This document shows, piece after piece, positions 12,381 through 26,277 of a stretch of 64,000 nt of DNA; the stretch's first letter is position 1; each line of letters starts with the position of its first letter. This DNA is from Gyromitra esculenta (lineage: Eukaryota > Ascomycota > Pezizomycetes > Pezizales > Discinaceae). Made by a program: the position numbers and the translations under genes. The notes under the pieces are model-generated. The model did no database searches. It was not told where the DNA came from and saw only the letters and a list, made by a program, of their open reading frames with translations. The stretch spans positions 248,001 through 312,000 of the forward strand of contig JBCAML010000013.1 of the NCBI GenBank assembly GCA_038503075.1. The letters are read 5' to 3'.

Positions 12381-12797
12381 CTGCGGTATTGGTTGAGAAG
12401 AAACTCCCACTCCCGAGATCGCCGGGTCGATGTTCATATCGTGGGGGCTTGAACTCGCTGGTTTCGTTTCAGTCGGCGGAGTGGTGACTTGACCTTGCCC
12501 TTGAACTTGAAGGGTATGAGCCTGCACTTGAGTCGGCGGTGGAGAGTGTATATTCTGGAGGAGATGGGCTCGGAGAGCTGCAAAAAATCGATACGTTAGC
12601 AATTCATCGTCGGGGAGTATTGTGTACGGTATTATGGACAAGTCTTGCGAACTCTCTGAGTTGAGTGACGAGGCGACAATGTTCATGGGGTACCAACTCT
12701 GCTCTGCCGATGATGCGACTTCCTGATAGACACGCACGTTCGTTAGCGGGAAAACATTCATAGGCGAGTGGCGCGGCGCTTTCAGCTGTAATGACAT
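11486..12797 (-). CDS. bZIP transcription factor with polyglutamine tracts
   Basis: Two exons are inferred, 12797-12111 and 12016-11486, giving 405 aa. The 94-nt intron has a CTAAC branch and ACAG acceptor and splits the basic region at RAAQ/RAFRQRK, a common place for an intron in fungal bZIP genes. The DNA-binding region reads SKRAAQNRAAQRAFRQRKEG, followed by a leucine-zipper stretch (IKKLEEQV to YIINLQSRL), about residues 215-270. It is closest in pattern to the Fcr3/Yap-like fungal bZIP group; the regulated genes are unknown. Residues about 138-175 are almost all glutamine, with QQA repeats, and a second Q-rich stretch lies near the C-terminus. An intron-like end (GCTAAC, then TTTTTTGCAG) at about 12579-12605 suggests the N-terminal part could be spliced differently. 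Confidence 0.85.
12295..12384. repeat. CAG/CTG microsatellite encoding polyglutamine
   Basis: On the plus strand this is a run of CTG/TTG triplets with four tandem copies of the 9-mer TGTTGCGCC at 12304-12339, encoding Q runs and Q-Q-A units in the bZIP protein. A shorter related tract lies at 11589-11631. Confidence 0.9.
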
Positions 12798-15700
12798 GGT
12801 ACTTTTGGTAGAGTAATCAAGAGGATGGGAGAATTATGATGGTGGTGAGGTGGAACATATATATATAAGGCGGATGGGGGAGGAATCAGGTGGTATGTAC
12901 CTGTGGGGTGGGCGACTGCAGACTATTTGGGTGTGGAGCCGGAGCGAGTGTCTGCGGCTGCTGCATATCTGTTCCTGACCTATGTCCTTCTCTTTTACAG
13001 AGATTTGCTGTGGTTGGTTCGAGGACTCCGCGCGCGCGCTCGGGAAGACCAGTCCTTCAATTCACCTTCCACCTGCAGCGAGCCTTCTTCCGTCTCTTCG
13101 CGGGATCCAAGAATAACGTTGGACAAGGGATTCCACTACGGTAATCTAGGACCTTTTTTTCTCTAGAAAATTCCAACGGATTTCCAAAGAACGCGACTTG
13201 ACTTCCTGTTGTTCGTCGTTCGTCAGGCGGGTGATGGTGGATGGAAATATCGGGTCAGGCAGCGACGCGAGAATGATTCGTCAGGCAAATTCCGTAACGG
13301 GACCAGCGGATTCCTCAGCTTATTGACTAAGAACCCAGTATAGATGGGACGGATTTCTCGAAAGATGAATGACAGGCTTTATTTGCATATCTTAGTCAGT
13401 TTTCGTGTTTGAATTTTAGAATCGATAAGACGAGCTTATGTAGGCAGCAGGCAACTGGCAACAGGTAACAGAGTGGTTCCTTTTCTTTTCAGAAAAAAAC
13501 AGCAAGACGAAGGGCTTATTTTACAGGTTTAGGTATAGATAGCAGTGGGAGGGAAAGACAACCCACCTGCTGATGCTAATAAAATTTAAATACTGATGAA
13601 TTATTGTTGTCGGGGATTTTTATTTCACGGGACGAAATTAATAATTTTTATCGAGATGGGGGGGAGAAAGCAGCAGAAGAAGCGATGGGCCTTTTTGTGG
13701 ACAGGCTGTGGGGGGGGGATGGTGGATGGAAGGATGGTGGTGGGGATCTGATGTTTGGTTCGAATCTCGTGGGACTTGTTTCGGTATTCTTGTCTTGTCT
13801 CTACTGCTTTTCTTTTCTTTGCTTTGCTTTGCTCTGCTTTGGCTGCTCTGCTTAGTTATGTCTCTGTGTCTGGCTGGTTTCTTCTGCTGCTTCGTCAGTT
13901 GCTGGAGCGAAACGGCGGGTGCTCGGACAGAAAGAGAGGGCAAGAGGATGATGTGGTAAGTCGTGAGTAAGACGCTGGATAATGTAAGACGAGGCGAGGC
14001 AGGCGAGGTGAGCAGCAGCAGCGGCAGCGAAGGGTGGGAGAGCGAAAAAAAAGATGGGGGGTGTGTGTGGAAGGGGGGGCCGAACGATTTGGCTGGGCAC
14101 CCGTGTCTGGTGCTGTCTCGACGATTTAGCCGGATCGGGAAATCGTGTTTGTCAATTACGCGTCATTTGTCAGCAGCCTCGGGTTACAAAGCCTCCTTCC
14201 AAGCCACGGGGCTCTTGCAGCCAGTGGCAGCACTGGTCCCTCGATTTCTATCTCGAATCTTTGACAAATCTGGGGCGGGGGAGAGTGAATGAATGGATCA
14301 CTAATCGCTGACGGGTGATACACCTGTGGGAACTCTTCGGACCCGATTTTGATACGTCTCTGAGCTGAACTGCTTTCCAGATCGAGTCAGTGGAGCCATT
14401 GGGACTGCCTAACGACCAGGTACGTCCGACTCCTTTGATTCGATGTGGGGCTGTAGTTGTAGCAGAGACATTCGTTCAGCAAGGCAAAAGGGTAAAGTGT
14501 TGAAGATGCGGATGAATTTTGCTGATACTGATGGCGATGCCGTTCTGTTGTGGACGATGAAGAAAGGGTAAGAGAATTGTGTTTAAATATTGGCTGGTTA
14601 CCTTGCCTCTCCCTCCCTCGAATGCCTACGCCATCTCCTCACAAGAATTACTCAAGTTTAACCAAATGCTCATCACTGTATGTATGGAATATAGTAGAAA
14701 CCCCAACTGACAGTGGCCTCTGCCACCATTCAACCGAAAGTACCTACATGTATTCTATCACCATTCAATGTTATATTGTTGGGATTATTCAGCTACCCTT
14801 GGCACGGACCTACTAAATGAGGCCGGCATCGACCCGGATCTCGGTGCGTTCCGGTGCATCTCCCGAAAAAACCGTGTGTGACGTTTACTCGAGGCGGATA
14901 GATGTCGCAACTGAATGCTGGAGCTCCAACAAGAACATGTCAGCCAGCTTAGGTCTTACAAAGAGCCAACACCAAAATATTGAGCTTAGTTTGCTTCTTC
15001 CACATTGTGTCCCCAGATCACGCTGCGGAATTCAGCGTGTGGAACCGAGTAACGTGTAAAAACTTACTTTTCTCTACCCCCTGCTCGCCCTACTCTCTAT
15101 TTTAGTTACTTTAGATAAGTAATAAACGGGAGAATACACAAGAGATGTCTCTACCTGAGACATAGTGCATGTAGTACAAAAACTACTTGCAAGGCGCTGA
15201 CGTTTGTGAAATGGACCACCTTTGCATCCAATACAAAGATGATAGGTACATATATGTACGTTCAGCCTCTTTTATAGTATGCGTGCATGGCCCCTTTCAG
15301 GAAATGCCAGCGGAATATGGATAATAGCCACTTCCTTGGAAGTCTGACTCATCCGCCCTGTTGTGAGTAATTCACATCACCACACATCACTCGATTTAAC
15401 ACACCCAGCAATATTGATAACGTAAGCACTCTAATAGCCATAGCCTTGTTTCTGCTAAACCATTCAATTCCAGATTAAAGCCTGTTGTAAACAAGCTGCA
15501 GACGTATATGCTAATAGCTAATGTAGAGTGCACATGGATCTCCCAACCCCCAAATTTCTTAGAAAAACAAGGATGACATTTCAAACCCAACAGCAACCGC
15601 TCTCCGGGAGTCGAAATTGACTCTCCCGTTAGTTTCTCCGGTTACCTGGTTTGGACATCAGCGAGTTGCGATTAAATCGATGGGCTGACAGATATACACG

Positions 15701-18700
15701 TTAATGTGCCACTCTCTTGCAGCCCTTTCTCCCTTCCCCGCATTATCCAAAGGTTGGTTATTACAGGAAATACACAGGCGGCTCAGCCATGACTCATGAT
15801 GCAAGTGACATAGCTTTTTTTTCCACCGGTGAGAGGCTTGATAACCGAAGTTTCCCTGTTCTAAGCAATGTATGATCTGGCCGATCTGCAGTGCTTCCTT
15901 TTTTGACACAACCGGCTGTGGATCTATTTGCTATCTAGCCTTGGATGCTCCTGAAACTAGTATGGAATGCAATTGAACTTCGGGTAGGAGTCATGGAATG
16001 TGTTGTTCGTTGCAACGCTAAGATACTCCAATGGGCAAATTGATATCTAGATCCCTGTTTGATGAGGAGGGCTACTCAGCTTAAGGCTTAAATGGTGGCT
16101 ATTATCCTTCGGTATGGTAATCCACATCTTCAGGACTTTAGCTGGGGAAGTCAGCAAGTCGGAGATAACAGCCTTTTAGTAAGCTAATTTTTTTAGAAGG
16201 AGCCTATTATATGACCCGGCTGGGCTGTAAATGATTAAGGCTGACCGTATGTATAACTAATGCCCAGCTAAGGGGGCGAGGGTTTAGCCTCCAGATCCCA
16301 CAGCCTACTTGAGATCATGAGATCTCACTCTCTGGGTTAGGGTTGAAAATAGTACGTGTTAATTTTTATATCTGTCTTTACACGAGCCGAGTCTATAAGA
16401 AAGAAGGATATATGTACTCGGGGCGGGTATGAAGGCCCCGGAGATGTAGATAGAAGTTGGACAATCAATTTGATAATGTGGCTAGGGAAAGCAAATCAAA
16501 AAATCATGTTAGCAAAAGACGTTTTCGGGTTCCTCATGACTGCCTTGGATAGTGTATGTAATTCTGCGTGGGGCCTATTGACTATGAATAACTGCCTTCG
16601 TGCTGATTATATGAAAAAACTGTCTAATTTAGGGGATAACGTATATATGTATAACCTAAGTAAATGAAATATAGTTATATGAGCTTCTTCGCCTGAAAAA
16701 TCGTTTAAACCCCTTTTTAATATATGAGGCAATTATGCAGAAATGTCTATGTTCTCTTTGTTTGAAATCTTAATCAAATGGCATAGGATACAAACCGACT
16801 ATCTTCAAAGCTTTTCAAAGGAGAGAGATCGGAATTGATATATTGGCTGGTAGTGAATTCCACAAGAGCTTGTGACTATTATCGGGCCCAACCCTCTAGA
16901 AAGCTTCTATGTGTTTTTGGAACGAAAATATAGTGGGAAGAATGCCCTCGGAAAAGCGCCACAAGAAAGACTGAACGTCGAGTGACTCTTCGTGATTAGA
17001 AAGGCTTGTTTTTAGAGGTCTAGGGTTAAATCTGTAGATACCCTTAAGCCTGCCTTCTATTTTCGGCCTGTTAGTCTGGGAAGAGCTCAGTCATTCGGAT
17101 GAATTCCTGAGTACCCCGTGGGGGGGTAATTAAGCTGGACGACTTAGCAGCTGGTTTTAGCAGCAGCAGTGATAGGAGAGATCGTCTATCTTATTTCTCT
17201 CCTATCTAGAAGTATCGTATAGCTGCGCTTCGATCACTATGCCATAATTCGCTGCCCTATCCGGAGTAAGTAGTCGGAAATGTAAGCTATTGGGAGGGCT
17301 CAATAGATTGGCTATGGAAGGCTTTGTTGTCTGACTGGTCAAAAGAATGTAATACATGCAGCTTGAACTTTCGAGTATTTTTTTTTAAATTGCTCTTACC
17401 AGATGTTTTGCTGCATGCATCTATGAATCGTACTGCTACAGGTTTAACTGAGATTTCTATCTCGGGTTTTTTGCAATCTTACGCCGTACGTATAGAAATC
17501 TAGGACGTACACCAAATCGCTATCTTATACAAGTAATTTTCAGTATATTGCCTCAAATTTCTATAGCCTAGCAGCTCATACTTGTGTCTGCTTGGCGCTA
17601 TCGTTATCCTAGCGGATTTTATAAAACTCTAACTCCGATGGTATACTAAGCTTAGGCGTTATTCGCTATCATGGATAAAGTATGTTGTCCTATGTGAAAT
17701 ACACCTCATGCTTGATCATGATATCTAGTATAGCCAGGCGCCACTGGATACGCGTATGAGATAGAGCGAGCAGACAATGCTAAGAGGTTATAATTCCCTC
17801 TATAAGCAAGATAACTGCTAAAAAGGGTCAAAGCTCAGCGAAAATTAAATGGTGCCTTGTAAACCAATGAAGGTAATTCCAACATTTTAGCATGAACTCC
17901 ACTTACTTGAATTCGTAATCATTTCTATGGGGATCTCAGGGTCGTAGGAGCCTAGAGGCAGGCTCAAGACCTAGCTCGAGCTGAGATAATGAGAGGAGCG
18001 GGGATCAAGAACTAAAGCCTATTTGCTCAAGACTAGTGATCATGATAACTGTAGTGATCTGTGTCTGTAGTCTGCTTAGCATCACGGGTTGAAGTGTTTA
18101 CCTACATGTATGTATGACCATTTGACTTAAACCTGCTCAGAAATTATTCTCGGTGAGTTGCCCGAGTCTAGAACCCGAGCTCGATACTCGAGCTGGCTCA
18201 GCTTGCGGATCTCACGCTTCAGATATTGTTCAGATACGTATATATACGTAACTCCATGTCCTTGCCCAGTGATTTAGGTGTATCACATGCACTGCCGATT
18301 TACTCAGGTTTCAAGAGTGAAGATGTCACAGATAAAAATTCTTATCGACGACTATCATTGCAATTACCTGGGAAATTTTCTGACACTACTTATGGGGGGA
18401 CGAATAAGAGGGATGGGATTTCGTGGTTACATAAAATACAAACGGATGTTGTAGTACCAAATCTCGTACGTTCGCTTAATGATTTATGGGAAAATATTAC
18501 CTATCTGGGCTTAGTGAACGCTCAGCCAGCGGGTTTTAAATGCGATAGTCTACTGATACTAGACATGCTCTTGCGTTTTTTCGTCTCTAAGGAACGGTTG
18601 TTGCGATAGTCCATTAAACAAGATTATTGCTGCATAATTACATTCATCTAGAAATAGAAAATCACTTTGGCTGGCCCTCAGTATATGCAATTCATGTTGA

Positions 18701-21700
18701 GCCCGGAGGTTGATCCCATTGTGTGATTATAAATGCATGCCTTCAAAGACGAAAAGTTTATCTCTACCTCTTAAAATAGGTTGTTATAATCGAGACATAG
18801 ATTACGTATCCGGTGTAGGATGATATGAGGATGGATAATATTTCAGAGTTCTTTTCTATCGAAAGGTGAGAAAGTAAAGTGCAACGGCATATGCTGTGGG
18901 TGGAGGCTGAAATAGTGGCATGATTTTATAATTGTGCAAATAAGCATTGAGTGGTGTGAATAGAAAAGCTTCTATACTGAACAACTAAAGGAAGACGAAG
19001 AAGTGAAATAGTAGACCAATAAATAGATCTTTCCAAGGTATACAAAGCACAGACCAAAATATAGTGAAATAAAAAGCAAACTAAACGTATAATGTTCCAC
19101 CCTCCGTTGTCGAAGTCGCTGTTATCTATGATATGTTCCTGTACTTTAATTAAACGTTTGTTAAGATTTGCACGTATCTGAGTAATTTTTGCCGGCAGTA
19201 GTAAGTCGTAAATCGTGGGATTGGCTGATAGATCCGGAAGAGTTTTCCTCAAAACACAGATCGCAGCTGTGAAACAATGACTCTGGAACTTATTGAATCT
19301 AAAAAGCAAACAAGAAAAACAAGTTCGTTTTAGAGGGTAGTTTCCGAGGGCAATATGGCCATAGAGTTGGAAAGTACATGTATTTTTTTAACTGTGTGCT
19401 GGTGATGAGGTGTTGTTTTTCCCACGTACTCTTGACTACGGGTGTAGGGGTAAATCTGATAAGTGGCGATACAGTTCTTCCCTCAGGGGACTAAAGCTCG
19501 TTTGAATTTCATACTTTCGCCAACTAACTCTGTTGAGTGTTGAATGTATAACATTCCTGATTCACCAGCCATCTTTATTAAGACTCCTAGGTAGTTGTTA
19601 AAGGGGGAAACTGGCATATCTATCTCGCACTGTCGCCTTACCACTACCTACAATACTGTACGTACTCGTGAAATACGACCCAGCTTCGCCCCGTGGTTTA
19701 CGCAGGGAACAAATTTCTAAATGGTCAAATCTTGTAGCTTAGATTCTTTTTCGCCAAGCTCAATACTATATCAGGTTTAGCTCATGGTAAAGCTGGGTCG
19801 TGTTTCGCGAGTACATACAGTACATGTAGTAGCTTAACCTCCAACCAATTGGACTTAATATATGTTTATCAAATACTCAAGCTTCATTCTGGTTTCATAA
19901 AAGGTTGCAGAGTCTTTCAGTTACATTTGAACACACAATAGTTGTGTGAAAATGACCGTTTGAAGTGGAGTTTGACTGCTACCTCATCACTGATGCTTGA
20001 TAAGTATTGGACACAAAGAGCCTTAATTTCTACATCACCCTGTGGATGCCCCTTAGCTGCTGCAGCCCCTCGACTACCTCCTACATGTACCTTTTTGACA
20101 GATGCATAATTGGCTACCGATACAATTACTAAAAGCATTCGATTGATCGGTTTTTACTATATCCAGAGTCCCTTTCAGCGCTTTCAAATATGCTCCAGTG
20201 TAACCCTTTACTTCAATCTCAATCTTGTTGTCGTTCCAGCAACCATACGGGCCTCGACTTGGCGTTACTGAGCCTTAGAGGTTAAGGAATGAAGATGGCC
20301 ATCGATAGACCTCGTTTCGTAATTAGCGATCGCGAGCTCCAAACACCAGGTCTTGGTAGCGAGACCATTAATCCAATCATACGTACATCGCGAATTCTTG
20401 TCTACCAAGGGGATTAGTGACTGAAGGAGGGGCAACGATAACTAAGAGAAATTTTGTTGTACTCGCAGCAGGCATAAAGAACCCGGTAATGCAAGTGTGG
20501 GCTAACCAGCCAAGCCGTGGGTGTGCCAAATTAAGACGAATCAAAAATTATTACCAGGAAAAGCCATTTTCGGATTCTTTATGCCTGTTACGAGTAATGC
20601 CATGGCCATCTAGCTCATACATACATACATTGCAATTGATCTGCTTTAGTTTTGCGAAAACAACGGAATGAAACATGCTGTACAGCGACGTACTTCAATT
20701 TGTATGACATGGTCATGTGCGCCGAATCCCTCCGGATTAAATGCCGGCAATGAAAGGGAGGAGCTGGGGTATAGAATTTAGGGTGAGCATATAATTCCCC
20801 AAAAGATGGTGGAACCACGATATATTCCAGTTTATCTTTAATACTGAGAGTAAAAGCAATTGCAATTTCCCCGCTCAAAGGATCCTAACCACGGTTTCTT
20901 CCGAGCGCCTAGAGATTCTGGAAAAACCGTTTTGTGTAATGTAGGTGTATACTTGGAGCCGAATAGGCACGTTTCAAGTTATATCAAACGCGACTTAATC
21001 ATGAGAGTTGAGGCCTCAGCCTGGTCCGAACGTCAATCCCATATACGTTACAGATTTTCACTTCGAGAATTCAGACATGTCAAATTTGATGGAATTCTAG
21101 GCTCAACTCGAGCCAACTCGTTAACCGCACTAACCGCCAATCGTCTGTGGTATAGTGAGGAATATTTGTGTTTTTTTGTACACAAGAGGTTCTTTAGACC
21201 CGCCCTCTTTCAAATCTGATATATCTGGCGTTTCTGTTTTATTCCCGCGATACTATTTTTAAACCAGAAAATTCATATGAGTGACACTTTACGGTCAACA
21301 TCCGAAACCACTAATGTCTATTGCATAGGGTGTTACGATTTTAGTCAATTCGATTGAAAGAAATCAGCCAATCTAATCTAAGCCATATTTAATTGGGCCG
21401 GGTTAATATAAATCGACCAAATTGATTTGATCCAGTCAGTGTTACAATGTGATACCATATTTTCTCGTAGGGAGGCATTGAGAGGCCGAAGCAAAATCTA
21501 CGTCCTAGGCATTATCTGTAGAAGTCCTAAGAGAAACACAATCCGCTGCGCATACTCGGTTAACCGATTGGGATAACTCGAGATATGTGCCAGCAAAACC
21601 TCGCGAGCGGTAATCTTGTTTCACAATGTATCCCAACGGGTGCTTATGGACGAGAGGAAATGGCAGTTTCAAGCTTAAGATCAACAGGATTTTGAGGAAG

Positions 21701-22575
21701 TTAATTCTGAAGTTCCAATTTAAGCAATTGGTGAGATAGCAGGGTTGATCATAGGCCGTTATTTCGGGTCAATGTTAATGGTTGGATTGTGAAAAATCGA
21801 TTAAACAGGTAGTACTTAATCCTAGCCGCTACATTTTCCAAGGGCTATAACCCAAGCAATAGAGATAATTGTAACACACTACATCCTGGCATTCTGAAGG
21901 TGCTGGGACGTACACGATCGTCCGATGCTAAATATCGATTTGCTCAGCCGAACGTTGGTTTTAAACACAGCTTCCCCAGGTATTTGGTGTTTATGCGGAG
22001 AGACTGGAGCTAGATCACAAAGCTTATCGCCAACAGGGCTGGTTGACGTAAGACCACTCTCGAACTTTCTGAGACCTTGGTCTGATACGCAATATTTATT
22101 TCAACGTCTTAGCGCGCCTTCTTTACGTGCGAGTAAAATACGATGCTTCGCGGAGTAATATCCGCCCCAGATAATCGCTTTTTTATATATAGATAAAATT
22201 ATCATGAAAAGTACCGATCGTGGCGAAAAGATTTTGATGAAGTTCATCCTTGTGACTATCCCCTAATATGAAGTAAGGGCCAAGAGATCGCCATGACAAC
22301 CAGGCTGTTGACTTGTTCGGTTGTCCGTTCTGTATCCAGCCCTGTAGCAATGGCGATTCAATGTCGTGGTAATCGGTAAACGGCCAATTAGCGTAAATGT
22401 CAAACTATCAAAGATTTCTGTGGTCAAAGATAAGATGGTGTGATAGCGATGTGTTGCAAATCGTAAACTCTATCGCCAAGAACAGCCAGTCAAACATCCC
22501 TGAACTTCAGTGCAATCCGTGAAACATAGGATAGCTCAATACCCTTCGTTCGTTGAATGGCATCTGAACGAGATG
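12798..22575. other. Gene-poor region 1
   Basis: About 9.8 kb. The first 1.8 kb upstream of the bZIP start is rich in G/A and C/T runs and probably carries its promoter and leader. An exon-like stretch flanked by TTTCCAG and GTACGT lies at 14375-14413, plus strand. From about 14.8 kb the DNA is AT-richer with scattered short frames (for example 18226-18609 and 20860-21219, plus) that match nothing I know. I found no transposon terminal repeats or tRNA. Several TACATGTA octamers occur here. Confidence 0.6.
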
Positions 22576-24131
22576 TTAATAAAGGACCTCTGCTTTGAAC
22601 CTTGCAACCCCTTCCCCATATTCTTTTCTACTCCAGTCCCTCACAACCCTATGCGCTTCCGCCGCGTCTCTACACCTAACTATCCACCTTCCTTCTGCGC
22701 CCATTCCCGATCCGTCGAACTTGTCAACAATTTTTGTTCCATCTGGGAGACGTTTTTCAAAAAATATCCTCTCAAGCCCTGCATTACCTGCTTCTTCATC
22801 CTCCTCGCAAAACTGGACATCTGAATTCTCAAGCATTTCTCTGACCTCTCGGGTCCTGGGGAGTTTTCCTGTATCGGGTGTGCTCCCACCTACACCAGAA
22901 GCAACAAGGAGCACACATGCGCCCGGTGAACAGCCTCCACGGCTTTGTGTACCGAGAAGAGCCCGATAATTATCGTAATACACTTTACTGTTTTCTCCAG
23001 GCAAGTAAAGACGTGGTTTGCTTCCTGGAGGGATGGTAGAATTGGGAGTTTCATGTGATAGCCAAATGTCATCTTGTCCTTGAACAAATTCTCTTGCTGC
23101 CTCAGGCGAGGAGAAAACCAGACTGTAGAAGGGCCTACGCACGAGACTTCTTGGGAGTCGGTAAGGAGACACTGCTGGGCATCAGAGACTTTCAAGTGCA
23201 GCAAACGCAAAATTATTGTAGGAAAAATACCGCGGAGAATGTCAAACTCATGTTTGAACTCAGGAATATGAGTTTTTCCAGGTACGAGTCGTCGAATGTC
23301 GCTTTCGAGTAGTGTTGAGCCAACTCCATTTAACAATGCGATTCTTGCCCACAAAGAGGACTCTCCTGAAGGAGCAAATAGTCCAGGTTAGCCATATTCG
23401 AATAGCTGATCTACAAGGCACAATGCGAAGAGATGGGTTGCGTAGCCAGAAGTTCTGGAGTGGCTTTCTAGTGACAGATGTGCAACTAAGTTCAAACATG
23501 GCACCAACAGCGAATAGCCCGCAAAACCATTGCCTCTAGACACTAGGGGGGGAATTCCTGCGAGACGAAAAAAAACAATGAAACTCATACGTTTGAGCCC
23601 ACTCTCAGTTTGCTGTGGCATGTTTTTTCTCGTTATGTTTGATCTTTGGTTATTGCTATCATAAGGATACCGGTTTCGTGATGCATCTCCATAGGGAAAA
23701 CCACCCCCACGATCCCACTGGCCTCTCGAAAAGGGCTTGTCGGAAGATCTGGTAGCTGGGGGCATATACGTGGTTTCATCGGAGATGTCAAGTCTACCAA
23801 TTGGGCGTTTGGTGGATTTAGCAACGCCATCGGGGGAGAGAGAGGCGAGGCGAGAGGGCTGAATCAATGTACTGCTGGTGCTACCGCTATCGTTACTATT
23901 GAATCTGTCTTCACCGTTTCCGCTGTACTTCTCTGATGGAGTGGATTTCCGATGTCCTGAGGGATTATTTGCAGCTGAGTTGAAGGAGGAGGAGGAGTAA
24001 TGTGAGCGGGATTGGGGAGCGATGTAGGAGCAGGAAGAGCAGGAAGAGCAGGTGGGAGAGGAAGATAGGTAGCGGAGCAGCCTAGAAACATGGTATGGGG
24101 TAGACAAACGGAGGACGGGCAGGAGGTGCAT
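22576..24131 (-). CDS. Predicted mitochondrial protein of unknown function
   Basis: Three exons are inferred, 24131-23591, 23365-23231 and 23174-22576, giving about 424 aa. The start MHLLPVLRLSTPYHVSRLLR, rich in arginine and serine without acids, looks like a mitochondrial targeting peptide; an upstream ATG at 24263 gives a poorer N-terminus. A serine-rich linker follows. Then comes ARIALLNGVGSTLLESDIRR, and across the 56-nt second intron, DILRA-SPYRLPRS and FYSLVFSSPEAAREFV. The pattern of a strand, then a helix starting SPEAA, resembles an RNA-recognition fold. The last part has RWIVRCRDAAEAHRVVRDW, another such element. RNA binding in mitochondria is only a guess. The first intron donor (23590, GTATGAGT) is uncertain; a donor further downstream would lengthen the protein. 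Confidence 0.65.
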
Positions 24132-25627
24132 GTAGTCGTGGATGATGGATGACGTGCTCGTCGATCTATCGAACTGATGGAATGAGGGGTATAGGTGGAT
24201 GTCTTGATCGATGGGATGGAGGGTGGTGAAGATTGTTTGTGGTTCAGCCAGACGTGTAGGCACATGTAGAGTACATGTAGTGGGGTTGTGCTCAATTGTA
24301 CCTCCAGTCGGCGATAGCCGTCAAAAAATTGTATCCCTAGCCCTGGCCTGGGAGCGGAATTCCTGTACGCGGCTCTGTGAAGTGTGCTGTCTCAACACAC
24401 ACATGCTTCTGATCCATCGATTTCCTTCCGCACCCACGGCTCCAGTCCTGCCGATGTAACTGCCGACCGATAGCCTCCTAAGCAGGCTGGCTGTCAAAAA
24501 TTAAATCAGATTAAAACAATCAACCAAAACTGTTGTTCTGCTCAGTCTGCTCCGTCGTTGAATTGCCAATTCTGTAAATGGCTAGGTTATGGATGCTTGA
24601 GACACATTGCCAGACTGGATAGATTCTGCTGTGCCTGTCACTTGTCACTTGTCACTTGCCACTGCTGTCCTCACTCGGCCTCATTCATCCCACGACGTGC
24701 CTAACTCACACAACACCGTTTACCGCTACCCGTAACCAGCAATTTCTCACTTCTCACTTTTTTCTTATGCACCCTTTCCTTGACAACGCACATTTCCCAT
24801 CTTTTGGCTTGTGGGCGCAACCCCCCTTAAACATCAAATCGAAAGAAGAGAAATATATGAACTACTATAGGGAGATGGAATAAGAAACCCGTAGATCTGC
24901 CGTACCCGAGACTCTGGGTGCGCCGCATGGTACTCTGTCAATTTGCCCAACGCTCACCTACCTCTCATTACTCCTATGTGTATCCAGCAAGAGAAGCCTA
25001 GACAAAAACAAACACAGAAACATTTGAAAAATTCGAATATAAAAAGTCTGTATATTTCCATTCCCTAACCTACCTTCCTTCTCTCCATTGTCTTCATCAT
25101 TCTTCATCAACACGATGATTGATGCTAATCTCGGATGATTCTCTCTAGCCACGGAAGCACCAATTCTCATGACTTGGGTTCGGGGGCATTTCTCTTACAC
25201 GTAAGATGGGATCGAAGGGTAGGTCTAGATATTACCTTTTCGATGCCATCTTAACGTGTAGACAACAGCCAGCCGTTTAATTCTTTCAATGGTTATTCCA
25301 TAACGGCTAGAGAATAAGAGATTAGTATTAACATTGAGCGATGAGCCCCCCTTTTAATAAATTGATATACGTGGACTTGGAGGATAATCTGTAATTAAAA
25401 TTGATCGCGTTCGGGTTCTTTGGCAAGAGCATTTAAAAAGGCTAACTTGAGCAAATAACCAGAGAACTTCGCAGAGATACATAATGAAACTATCAGCTAA
25501 TTTTTTATCAAAATACAGCCACTAAGCGTAGGTCAAGATATGCATGGTTAGCTAATTCCTGGCTTGTTTTACACAACTATTACTGACAAGAATGAACGGA
25601 CTTCCCCGAAAAAAAATACAAAATATC

Positions 25628-25645
25628 CGAATTCGGAATTCGGAA
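25628..25645. repeat. Tandem GAATTCG palindromic unit
   Basis: Two overlapping copies of the palindrome CCGAATTCGG lie head to tail in AT-rich intergenic DNA. Confidence 0.6.
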
Positions 25646-26277
25646 TTTTACTGTTTCGTCAGATGTCGATCCTTTAGCCTGGGGAGTTCTAGCGACGTTG
25701 AAGAATTTGGTACGTACCTAAGCTTATATGGGTGCACGTGCGAAATAAGCTAGTCATGCTTCATGTGCATGTAGCTATACACGCATCTAGCAGCCGGTCC
25801 AGAATTGACAAACATAAACGTACTCCCAGAACATATTAATATTCCCACATGCGCACTATAAAAGATCTGAGAGATAGGACCCATGGGTTATCTTATTGTA
25901 ATCGAGGAATCAATCAGGTGTTTAGAAGTACATGTATGCTGTGAATTTGGTTACCAGCGTGTGACATCACTTTTCCTAGTACTTTCCTACCAACTACACG
26001 TATACTTGTATATACGTATGTACATCTCAGTAACATGTTTCTAGGTATCTAAATGTGGATAGACATCGATCCATCAATTCGCAAAGGCTTGGTTCCTGGA
26101 ATCGATTTCTAAAAAGGGCTATTGTTCTCGCTTGAGGTGCTTGACTGGTCTTTCTCTTTTGGCTAGGTTTGGATCTTTTCTTCACCGACGATGTCTTGGC
26201 ATTATCTTCTCATTTGTCTACAGGCTATTGGTTTCCTATCCTCATCCTTAAAATTCGCCCACAAATCTACATAGGGC

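Noticed and set aside
13757..13766. GGTTCGAATC, like a tRNA B box
   Set aside because: No matching A box, acceptor stem or anticodon arm could be found around it.
16334..16344. GGGTTAGGGTT, like a telomere repeat (also at 28634-28644)
   Set aside because: Less than two repeat units each, too short to indicate a former chromosome end.
23558..23590. 33-nt GTATGA...CGCAG intron in the mitochondrial gene
   Set aside because: Too short and without a branch site; the same donor paired with the 23366 acceptor gives an in-phase join.
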